From an uncultured Holophagales bacterium (GTDB lineage: Bacteria > Acidobacteriota > Thermoanaerobaculia > UBA5066), in assembly GCA_937927565.1 (NCBI GenBank), contig CALBDV010000714.1:1-6884 (forward strand): 6,884 bases of DNA. The letters are read 5' to 3'. The notes beneath the pieces were generated by a model. That model was not told the origin of the DNA, did no database searches, and saw only the letters and a program-made list of their open reading frames with translations. The first letter of the stretch is position 1. Each line of letters starts with the position of its first letter. The position numbers and the translations under genes were made by a program. Of the stretch, positions 1 through 5,970 are shown piece by piece.

Positions 1-434
1 TGGGCAAGTACTACATGTTCTACGGCCCGGAGTTCTTCCCGCCGCGGACGCTCGGGCGCATCTGCGCGGATCGCATGAAGGAAGAGCTCGCGATCGACGA
101 CCTGGGCGTCTGCCGCTTTCACCGCGGCTGGGCCGAGGAGATGCTCCCCGACATCGTCGGCGCGGTCTACGGACTGAAGGACGAGTACCTGAAGGCCGTC
201 GCCGTCACCGCGAGCCGGATCAACAGCCGGAACGCCTCGGTCTTCTGGGAATCGGAGCGCGACGTCGACTTCGTCGTCGCGTACCTGAAGCGCCGGCGCG
301 ACGTCGAGGGCGACGCGGATCCCGAGCTCGCCCGCTGGGTCGACGCGTTCGACAAAGACAGGCACGAGGCTGCGCTCGAATGGTGGTACGAGATGCGCAA
401 GGGGATCGACGAGAGCCTCCGCGCGTTCCTGTAG
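1..434 (+). CDS. Aldehyde:ferredoxin oxidoreductase family protein, C-terminal fragment (5' end outside window)
   Basis: The reading frame is open from the left edge (first full codon at base 3) to TAG at 432-434, giving about 143 residues of the C-terminal domain. The key signature is D-D-L-G-V-C at 96-113. It matches the DxxGLC pterin-contact motif of AOR enzymes, whose Cys (here TGC 111-113) is the fourth ligand of the [4Fe-4S] cluster beside the tungsten or molybdenum bis-pterin cofactor. About 106 residues follow that Cys, close to the roughly 110 in Pyrococcus furiosus AOR, so the C-terminus looks complete. Family members oxidise aldehydes to carboxylates, or run in reverse, using ferredoxin in the cytoplasm; some have other substrates. 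The catalytic N-terminal half and the other three cluster cysteines lie outside the window, so the substrate cannot be given. The ATG at 15 is internal, not a start. The family call is fairly secure; the subfamily is unknown. Confidence 0.82.
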   Translation, partial: GKYYMFYGPEFFPPRTLGRICADRMKEELAIDDLGVCRFHRGWAEEMLPDIVGAVYGLKDEYLKAVAVTASRINSRNASVFWESERDVDFVVAYLKRRRDVEGDADPELARWVDAFDKDRHEAALEWWYEMRKGIDESLRAFL

Positions 435-486
435 CCGCGGGACGAGAAGTCGACGAAACGCCCGGCCTTCGCCCGGCGGATCCCCC

Positions 487-508
487 CGGAAGCGTGTCGG
501 AGCTTCCG
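487..508. other. Perfect inverted repeat (7-bp stem, 8-nt loop) upstream of the kinase gene
   Basis: CGGAAGC (487-493) pairs exactly with GCTTCCG (502-508) around the loop GTGTCGGA. It ends 7 bases before the ATG at 516. No T-run follows on the plus strand, so it is not a standard intrinsic terminator for the upstream AOR gene. The only Shine-Dalgarno-like string nearby (CGGAG, 498-502) sits mostly in the loop. It could be an mRNA hairpin affecting translation of the kinase gene or a dyad for a regulator. In GC-rich DNA a 7-bp stem can also arise by chance. Confidence 0.35.
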
Positions 509-511
509 AAA

Positions 512-517
512 TACAAT
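512..517 (+). promoter_or_regulatory. Candidate -10 hexamer TACAAT, possibly for a leaderless kinase transcript
   Basis: TACAAT differs from TATAAT at one position and fits TANNNT. It lies in one of the few AT-rich patches of the window (509-517). Seven bases separate it from the in-frame ATG at 525, the spacing typical of leaderless transcripts. No TTGACA-like -35 box is seen about 17 bases upstream and no extended -10 TG is present. The call rests on one hexamer and its position. Confidence 0.35.
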
Positions 518-3128
518 GCCCCCGATGTGTCCGCGGCAGAACGTGACACAGGAGGCGGACCTTCCCGGCGCGCCTCGGCCGCGGGGCAGGGCGGCACGGT
601 GGGCCGGTTTCGCGGCCCTGGTGATCGCGTTCAGTGGCGGTGCCGGCCTGCTCTTCTTCACCTTCTACCGGGACGCCAAGGACGCAGCCGTCGCGAAGCT
701 CCACGAGGAGCAGAGGATCCACGCCCGGCAGGCGGCTCGGGGAATAGAGGATTTCTTCGCGACGTGGACCCGGTCCCTCACCGCTCTCGCGGGGATGGAC
801 GAGATCGCCGCGGCCGGAGCGGTCGGCCGGCAGGAGATGAGGCTCTTCTTCGAGGCGCACCGTGAGCAGCTCCGGTCCCTCAGCAGGGTGGACGAGCGCG
901 GGGTCATCCTCGTCTCGTACCCCGCGACGGGGTCCGAGGGCGCCGACATCTCGGGCCAGGCGCACGTGCGCGAGATCCTGCGCGACCACCGGCCTGTCGT
1001 GAGCGACGTCTTCCGGTCGGTCCAGGGGTTCGACGGCATCGCCCTCCACGTTCCGGTGCTCCAGGGGGGCGTCTTCAGGGGCACGATCGCCGTCGTCGTC
1101 AACTTCGAGAGCCTCGCCAGGCGTCACCTCGACGTGATCCGGATCGGCGAGAGCGGTCACGCGTGGGTCGTGAGCCGCGCCGGGACGTTCCTCTACACCC
1201 CTATCCCCGGGTTCACGGGGACGTCGGCGTTCGAGCGTTACGCGAAGAGCCCTTCGATCCTCGCCATGGTGACCGAGATGCTGAAGGGCCGGGAGGGAGT
1301 CGCGACCTACGCCAGCGACGATGTCGGGGACCGGGAGACCGCTTCGACGCGGAACTACGCGCTGTACGCGCCGATCCGGCTCGGAAACACCTTCTGGTCG
1401 ATCGTCGTGACCTCCACGGAGAAGGAGCTCCTCGCCAGCCTGAACTCCTTCCGGAACCGGCTGGCGATCGTCGTCGGCCTGGTCTACGTCGGCGGGATGC
1501 TGCTCGCGGGTGTCGCCGCCCGGGCCTGGCTGACCGTGAGAGAGCAGAACCAGCGACGGCTCGCCGAGGAGGCGATCCGCTCGAGCGAACGGCTGAGGGC
1601 GCTGATGGCGAGCGCGGTCTCCGACGTCCTCTTCTACCTCGAGGTCGAGCGGGACGGAGGCTACCGGTTCCTCTCGGTGAACCCGGCCTTCCTGAGGGCG
1701 ACCGGCCTGGACGAGAGCGGCGTCGTCGGGCGGTCGGTCGCGGAGGTGATCCCCGAGCCGGCGCGCGCGATCGTGCTCGAGAAGTACGCCGCAGCGATCG
1801 AGGCCAGGAGGACGATCACCTGGAACGAGACGACCGTCTACCCTGCCGGTACGAAGTACGGCGAAGTCTCGGTCACGCCGATCTTCGACGCCGACGGCCG
1901 GTGTACGAACCTGTTCGGGATCGTCCACGACGTCACGGAACGCCACGTCGCGCAGGAAAGGCTCGCCGCCCAGGCGGCCCTCCTGGACCAGGCGAAGGAC
2001 GCGATCCTCGTGCGCGACCTGGACGGCATCGTGCGCTACTGGAACAAGGGGGCGGAGCGGCTCTTCGGCTGGCCGGCCGCGGAGGCGGAGGGCCGGCGGG
2101 TGACCGAGCTCTTCTCCCGGAGCCCGAGCGCCTTTCTCGAGGCGTCCGGGCAGATCCGGATCGCCGGCGAGTGGTCCGGGGAGGAGGTCTTCACGACCCG
2201 GACGGGCCGGGAGGTCGTCGTCGAGGTGAGCTGCACGCTCCTCCGCGACGATCGGGGCGAGCCCAGGTCCATCCTCGTCATCAACACGGACGCGACGGAG
2301 CGGAAGCGGGCCGAGGCGGAGCTCGAGCGGCACCGGCTCCACCTGGAGGAGCTCGTCGCGGCGCGAACTGCGGAGCTCGCGCAGAGGACCACCGACCTCG
2401 AGGCCGCCAACGCGCGGCTCCAGGAGGTCGACCGGCTCAAGTCGCTCTTCATCGCCTCCATGAGCCACGAGCTGCGCACGCCCCTGAACTCGATCATCGG
2501 GTTCACGGGGATCCTCCTCCAGGGTCTCGCGGGGCCGCTGAACGACGAGCAGAAGAAGCAGCTCGGCATGGTCAAGGGGAGCTCGGAGCACCTCCTGGCG
2601 CTCATCACGGACATCATCGACCTGAGCAAGGTCGAGGCCGGGAAGATCAGCCTGGCGGCGGAGGACGTCGACCTCGTACGCCTCGCACGGGACGTCCTCG
2701 ACTCCCTCGGGCCCGCCGCGGCGCGAGCCGGGCTCGCGCTCGCGCTCGAAGCGCCCGAGTCCCTCCGAATCGTGAGCGACCGCAGCCGCGTCCGCCAGGT
2801 CCTCGTCAACCTCGTCGGGAACGCCGTCAAGTTCACCGAGCGGGGTACGGTCACCGTCGTCCTGGAGCAGCGGGACGGCTCGGCCCGCGTCGCGGTGCGG
2901 GACACGGGACCGGGGATCCGGGAGGAGGACATGGGGAGGCTCTTCCAGTTCTTCAGCCGGGTGACGGCCACGGGGCTTCCCGCTCGCGAAGGCACTGGCC
3001 TCGGGCTCTACCTGTCCCGCAAGCTCGTCACGCTCCTCGGCGGAGAGATCGGCGCAGAGAGCGAGCCCGGTCGCGGGAGCGAGTTCGCGTTCACCCTCCC
3101 GGTGGAGCCCCACAAGGAGCCTGCGTGA
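516..3128 (+). CDS. Membrane sensor histidine kinase: dCache-like sensor, two PAS domains, HisKA, HATPase_c
   Basis: This 870-residue protein senses a signal and phosphorylates itself on His for transfer to response regulators. A basic N-terminus leads into membrane segment 1 (about 29-51). An extracytoplasmic region (about 52-315) of double-Cache type follows, containing a G-E-S-G-H-A-W-V-V run near residue 210. Membrane segment 2 is at about 316-338. No HAMP domain is recognisable. A short helix leads to PAS1 (about 355-476, ending D-V-T-E-R) and PAS2 (about 485-597, ending D-A-T-E-R-K), then a coiled coil (about 597-645). The HisKA motif S-H-E-L-R-T-P places the phospho-acceptor at His651. 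HATPase_c has N-box Asn769, G1 D-T-G-P-G-I from Asp796, an F-box-like L-F-Q-F-F (809-813) and G2 G-T-G-L-G-L from Gly826. All kinase motifs are intact and there is no fused receiver. The ligand is unknown. The start is uncertain: ATG 516 lacks a well-spaced Shine-Dalgarno, and ATG 525 suits the TACAAT at 512-517. The stop overlaps the next gene. Confidence 0.95.
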   Translation: MPPMCPRQNVTQEADLPGAPRPRGRAARWAGFAALVIAFSGGAGLLFFTFYRDAKDAAVAKLHEEQRIHARQAARGIEDFFATWTRSLTALAGMDEIAAAGAVGRQEMRLFFEAHREQLRSLSRVDERGVILVSYPATGSEGADISGQAHVREILRDHRPVVSDVFRSVQGFDGIALHVPVLQGGVFRGTIAVVVNFESLARRHLDVIRIGESGHAWVVSRAGTFLYTPIPGFTGTSAFERYAKSPSILAMVTEMLKGREGVATYASDDVGDRETASTRNYALYAPIRLGNTFWSIVVTSTEKELLASLNSFRNRLAIVVGLVYVGGMLLAGVAARAWLTVREQNQRRLAEEAIRSSERLRALMASAVSDVLFYLEVERDGGYRFLSVNPAFLRATGLDESGVVGRSVAEVIPEPARAIVLEKYAAAIEARRTITWNETTVYPAGTKYGEVSVTPIFDADGRCTNLFGIVHDVTERHVAQERLAAQAALLDQAKDAILVRDLDGIVRYWNKGAERLFGWPAAEAEGRRVTELFSRSPSAFLEASGQIRIAGEWSGEEVFTTRTGREVVVEVSCTLLRDDRGEPRSILVINTDATERKRAEAELERHRLHLEELVAARTAELAQRTTDLEAANARLQEVDRLKSLFIASMSHELRTPLNSIIGFTGILLQGLAGPLNDEQKKQLGMVKGSSEHLLALITDIIDLSKVEAGKISLAAEDVDLVRLARDVLDSLGPAAARAGLALALEAPESLRIVSDRSRVRQVLVNLVGNAVKFTERGTVTVVLEQRDGSARVAVRDTGPGIREEDMGRLFQFFSRVTATGLPAREGTGLGLYLSRKLVTLLGGEIGAESEPGRGSEFAFTLPVEPHKEPA
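3114..3119 (+). promoter_or_regulatory. Ribosome binding site AAGGAG that fixes the GTG start at 3125
   Basis: AAGGAG lies inside the last codons of the kinase gene and ends 5 bases before GTG 3125-3127. This supports initiation at that GTG, although the same frame stays open far upstream. Confidence 0.75.
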
Positions 3129-3496
3129 AGAGGATCCTGGTGATCGAGGACAACGAGAAGAACATGTACCTGATGACGTTCATCCTCGAGAGGATGGGAC
3201 ACGTCGTGCTGAAAGCGGTCACGGGCGAGGAGGGCGTGGAGGCCGCGGTGCGGGAGCTGCCGGACCTGATCCTGATGGACATCCAGCTTCCCGGGATCGA
3301 CGGGTTCGAGGCCACGAAGCGGATAAGGGCATCGGCGGCGGCACGCGGTGTTCCCATCGTCGCCGTCACCTCCCTCGCCATGACCGGCGACCGCGAGCGC
3401 CTCCTCGCCGCCGGCTGCAACGGCTACATCGAGAAGCCGATCGACCCCGACGCGATCATGGGCCAGATCGCGGGCTTCCTTCCGGAGGCGTCATGA
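3125..3496 (+). CDS. Single-domain response regulator, DivK-like (receiver only)
   Basis: This 123-residue protein is a stand-alone receiver domain. It starts at GTG, whose last two bases are shared with the kinase stop (GTGA), with AAGGAG at good spacing. The phosphorylation pocket is complete: acidic pair Glu8-Asp9, phospho-acceptor Asp52 in L-M-D-I-Q-L-P, switch Thr82 and Lys104 in E-K-P. The T-S-L-A-M-T-G-D run after Thr82 closely resembles the T-A-L-A-M-K-G-D of DivK and related receivers, which work by protein-protein contact. No output or DNA-binding domain follows, as the chain ends about 19 residues after Lys104. Its position between the kinase and the cyclic di-GMP protein suggests it receives phosphate from the same kinase and acts as a shuttle, sink or allosteric partner; this role is inferred. 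The same frame is open back to about 1163, but that upstream part is Arg/Gly/Pro-rich shadow of the kinase gene and is not part of this protein. Confidence 0.94.
   Translation: MKRILVIEDNEKNMYLMTFILERMGHVVLKAVTGEEGVEAAVRELPDLILMDIQLPGIDGFEATKRIRASAAARGVPIVAVTSLAMTGDRERLLAAGCNGYIEKPIDPDAIMGQIAGFLPEAS
3484..3488 (+). promoter_or_regulatory. Ribosome binding site GGAGG-like sequence for the cyclic di-GMP gene
   Basis: The purine-rich CGGAGG string (core GGAGG at 3484-3488) lies 4 bases before ATG 3493. The spacing is slightly short. Together with the ATGA overlap it supports translational coupling to the receiver gene. Confidence 0.6.
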
Positions 3497-5853
3497 GGAT
3501 CGTCGTCGTCGACGACCTGGTCGAGAACCGCTACTTCCTCGAGGCGCTGCTCAGGGCTCACGGACACGAGGTAACTGCGGCGGGCAACGGGGCGGAGGCC
3601 CTGGCGGAGCTTCGCCGCGCCGGCGCCGACCTCGTGATCTCGGACATCCTGATGCCGGTCATGGACGGCTACCAGCTCTGCCGCGAGATGAAGGTCGACC
3701 CGAGGCTGGCCCCGATCCCGCTGGTCTTCTACACCGCGACCTACACGACGGACGAGGACCGGGAGTTCGCGCTCGGCCTGGGTGCGAGCGCCTTCATCGT
3801 CAAGCCGACGCCACCGGAAGAGTTCGTCGGGATCATCCGGGACGTCCTCGCCGGCGCCGGGCGGGTTTCTCCCGCGACTGCACGGCCGGACATCCTCCGG
3901 GAGCCGGATTTCCACCGGGAGCACGACCTGAGGGTGACCCGGAAGCTGGAGAAGAAGATCGAGGAGCTGGACGCGGCGCGAAGGGCCGCCGAGGAGTCGC
4001 GACAGGAGCTCGAGATCCGGAACGAGGCGCTGCGCCTCCTGAATGGTCTGGCGGAACGCCTCCAGCAGAGGCTCGACATCGCTGCGATCGGCGAGGAGGC
4101 CGTTCGGGCTCTCTTTCGGCACAGCGGGTCTTCCCGCGTCGGCATGTACCTCCTGGCGGACGACGGATCGAACCTCCGCCTCCTCGCCCAGCGCGGGTTC
4201 ACGCCCGAGGAGCTGGAGGCCGGAGTCGTCGTCCCGATCGAGGGGAGCCTGGTCGGGCTCGCCGTCCGGGAGAAGAGGATCGTCACGTCGGCGGACCTGG
4301 CGAACGACCCGCGGGCCTTTCGCGGGACGCGCCTCGCCCTCGCCGCCCGCGGCGTCTCCTCGGTCATCTCGATTCCCCTCGTCTTCGGAGAGCAGGCGCT
4401 CGGTGGTCTCGTTCTCGCCTTTCTCGAGCAACGGGAGCCCGGCACGCTCGACGTCGAGATCTACCAGGCCATCGCCCACGCGGTCTCCCTCGCCATCACG
4501 AACGCCCAGCACCTCGAGGGGCTGGAGTACCAGGCGTTTCACGACTCGCTGACGCGCCTGCCGAACCGGGACGGCCTCCACCGCGACTTCCGCTCGCTCG
4601 CGACGCGAAGCGGAGCCCCCGCGAAAACGGGGCTCGTCCTGCTGGACATCGACCGCTTCCGCGAGATCAACGACGCCCTCGGCCACACCGTCGGCGACAG
4701 GCTCCTCACCCAGATCGGGCTGCGTCTCCTCGGCGAGGCGGGCAGTGGGCCGGCCGCGGTCTATCGCCTCGGGGGGGACGAGTTCGCCATCCTCCTCCCC
4801 GGCGTCGAACGTCCGGAAGGGCTCGAAGAGGAGGCCCGCAGGTCCCTGGAGGTTCTCGCGCGGCCGCTCGACGTCGCGGGCCTCTCCCTCGAGGTTCGGG
4901 CCAGCGCCGGGGTCGCGATGTTTCCCGACGACGCCTCGGACAGCCACGAGCTACTCCGGTGCGCCGACATCGCCCTCCACCACGCGAAGCGCTCGCCAGA
5001 GAGCGTGGCGAGCTACTCGCGGGGGCTCGACCGCGACACTCCGGAGCGGCTCTCGCTCCTGTCCGAGCTCTCGAGGGCGATCCGCGATGGGGGTCTCGTC
5101 GTCCACTTCCAGCCGCAGGTCGACCTCGCGTCCGACGGGATCACCGGGTTCGAGGCCCTGGTGAGGTGGCCGCATCCCCGGCTCGGGCTCCTGGCGCCGG
5201 GCGCGTTCGTCCCGCTCGCGGAGGGGAGCGAGATGATCAACCCGCTGACGTACTACGTCGTCGAGGACGCTCTCACGCAGCTCCTGCGATGGCACGCCTA
5301 CCGTTCGGACCTGACGATGGGAATCAACCTCTCGGTGCGGAACCTCCTCGACCGCAACTGCGCCCAGCGCCTCGAGGAGATCATCCGGCGGGTCGGCGTC
5401 GACCCGGCCCTCGTGGAGTTCGAGCTGACCGAGACGGCGGTGATGTCCGACCCCGACATAGCGCTCGCGATGCTCGGACGCATCACGGCGACCGGAGCGC
5501 GTCTCGCGATCGACGACTTCGGAACCGGATACTTCTCCCTTGCCTACCTCAGGCAGTTCCCGGTCCACGGCATCAAGATCGATCGCTCCTTCGTCGCGGA
5601 GGTCTCCCGGTCCGAGAGGAGCCGCGCGATCGTCCGCTCGAGCATCGACCTCGCGAGGAGCCTGGGCCTTCGGGTCGTCGCGGAAGGGATCGAGGACCGT
5701 TCGACGGCGGATCAGCTCCTCGAGATGGGGTGCGGTTTCGGTCAGGGCTACTACTTCGCCCATCCCGCGCCCGCGGACGTCGTGGACGGGCTCCTCGCGC
5801 GGTCCACATACCTCCCCGATCCGTCGTCCGAGTCCTCCCCCCAGGCGACCTGA
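3493..5853 (+). CDS. Response regulator with GAF, GGDEF and EAL domains (cyclic di-GMP synthesis/breakdown)
   Basis: This 786-residue cytoplasmic protein has a receiver with Asp7-Asp8, phospho-acceptor Asp51, Thr81 and Lys104. A charged, probably coiled-coil linker (about 145-185) follows, then a GAF domain (about 186-335), GGDEF (about 345-500) and EAL (about 517-770). The cyclase half keeps D-I-D-R-F (Asp385), N-D-A-L-G-H (Asn393) and G-G-D-E-F (427-431), but lacks the RxxD inhibitory site expected five residues before GGDEF. The phosphodiesterase half has every expected catalytic or metal residue: Glu554 (E-A-L), Asn612, Glu644, Asp674-Asp675, Lys695, Glu731 and Gln751. Both activities are therefore possible; the net direction cannot be read from sequence. 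The known reactions are 2 GTP to cyclic di-GMP, and cyclic di-GMP to linear pGpG. The ATG overlaps the receiver stop as ATGA. Phosphorylation by the upstream kinase probably sets the output and GAF may bind a small ligand (both inferred). The last 15 or so residues form a Ser/Pro-rich tail. Confidence 0.96.
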   Translation: MRIVVVDDLVENRYFLEALLRAHGHEVTAAGNGAEALAELRRAGADLVISDILMPVMDGYQLCREMKVDPRLAPIPLVFYTATYTTDEDREFALGLGASAFIVKPTPPEEFVGIIRDVLAGAGRVSPATARPDILREPDFHREHDLRVTRKLEKKIEELDAARRAAEESRQELEIRNEALRLLNGLAERLQQRLDIAAIGEEAVRALFRHSGSSRVGMYLLADDGSNLRLLAQRGFTPEELEAGVVVPIEGSLVGLAVREKRIVTSADLANDPRAFRGTRLALAARGVSSVISIPLVFGEQALGGLVLAFLEQREPGTLDVEIYQAIAHAVSLAITNAQHLEGLEYQAFHDSLTRLPNRDGLHRDFRSLATRSGAPAKTGLVLLDIDRFREINDALGHTVGDRLLTQIGLRLLGEAGSGPAAVYRLGGDEFAILLPGVERPEGLEEEARRSLEVLARPLDVAGLSLEVRASAGVAMFPDDASDSHELLRCADIALHHAKRSPESVASYSRGLDRDTPERLSLLSELSRAIRDGGLVVHFQPQVDLASDGITGFEALVRWPHPRLGLLAPGAFVPLAEGSEMINPLTYYVVEDALTQLLRWHAYRSDLTMGINLSVRNLLDRNCAQRLEEIIRRVGVDPALVEFELTETAVMSDPDIALAMLGRITATGARLAIDDFGTGYFSLAYLRQFPVHGIKIDRSFVAEVSRSERSRAIVRSSIDLARSLGLRVVAEGIEDRSTADQLLEMGCGFGQGYYFAHPAPADVVDGLLARSTYLPDPSSESSPQAT

Positions 5854-5886
5854 GCCCCCTCCGACCGCGGGCGGGCCCGGACTCCG

Positions 5887-5917
5887 AATGGGGTCAGGTC
5901 TTGATTTTCTATTCTAC
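5887..5917. repeat. AT-rich island with GGGGTCAGGTCTTGA motif, possible dispersed-repeat remnant
   Basis: The stretch begins AATGGGGTCAGGTCTTGA and continues into TTTTCTATTCTA. It is strikingly AT-rich compared with everything around it and lies between two convergent genes. From memory, GGGGTCAGGTCTTGA (reverse strand TCAAGACCTGACCCC) recurs in unrelated bacterial genomes next to IS200-like/REP-associated transposase genes. I cannot search for it here, and only one copy was noticed in this window. It may be a leftover or solitary end of such an element. Confidence 0.35.
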
Positions 5918-5970
5918 GCCGGCAGAACGGGACCGCAGGCCGCGATCGTCCTTCGTCGCGCCCCGCCGCC

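Noticed and set aside
2036..2995. 319-residue minus-strand open frame opposite the kinase
   Set aside because: Ser/Arg/Thr-rich composition typical of antisense to GC-rich genes, with no domain and no ribosome site.
1163..3124. Long plus-strand open frame ahead of the small receiver, in a different frame from the kinase
   Set aside because: The translation is low-complexity Arg/Gly/Pro/Asp with no domain. The kinase frame over the same bases has complete motifs. It is a GC-bias shadow.
3424..4947. 507-residue minus-strand open frame
   Set aside because: It lies opposite the receiver-GAF-GGDEF-EAL gene, is rich in Glu/Arg/Asp/Val without recognisable motifs, and mirrors the codon bias of the real gene.
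5865..5880. Short palindromes CCGCGG and CGGGCCCG after the operon stop
   Set aside because: They have no loop and are expected by chance in GC-rich sequence; no terminator or operator can be supported.
5941..5960. Possible terminator hairpin CGCGA...TCGCG between the convergent genes
   Set aside because: The stem is only 5 bp with a 10-base loop and no T-run on either side, which is too weak to call.
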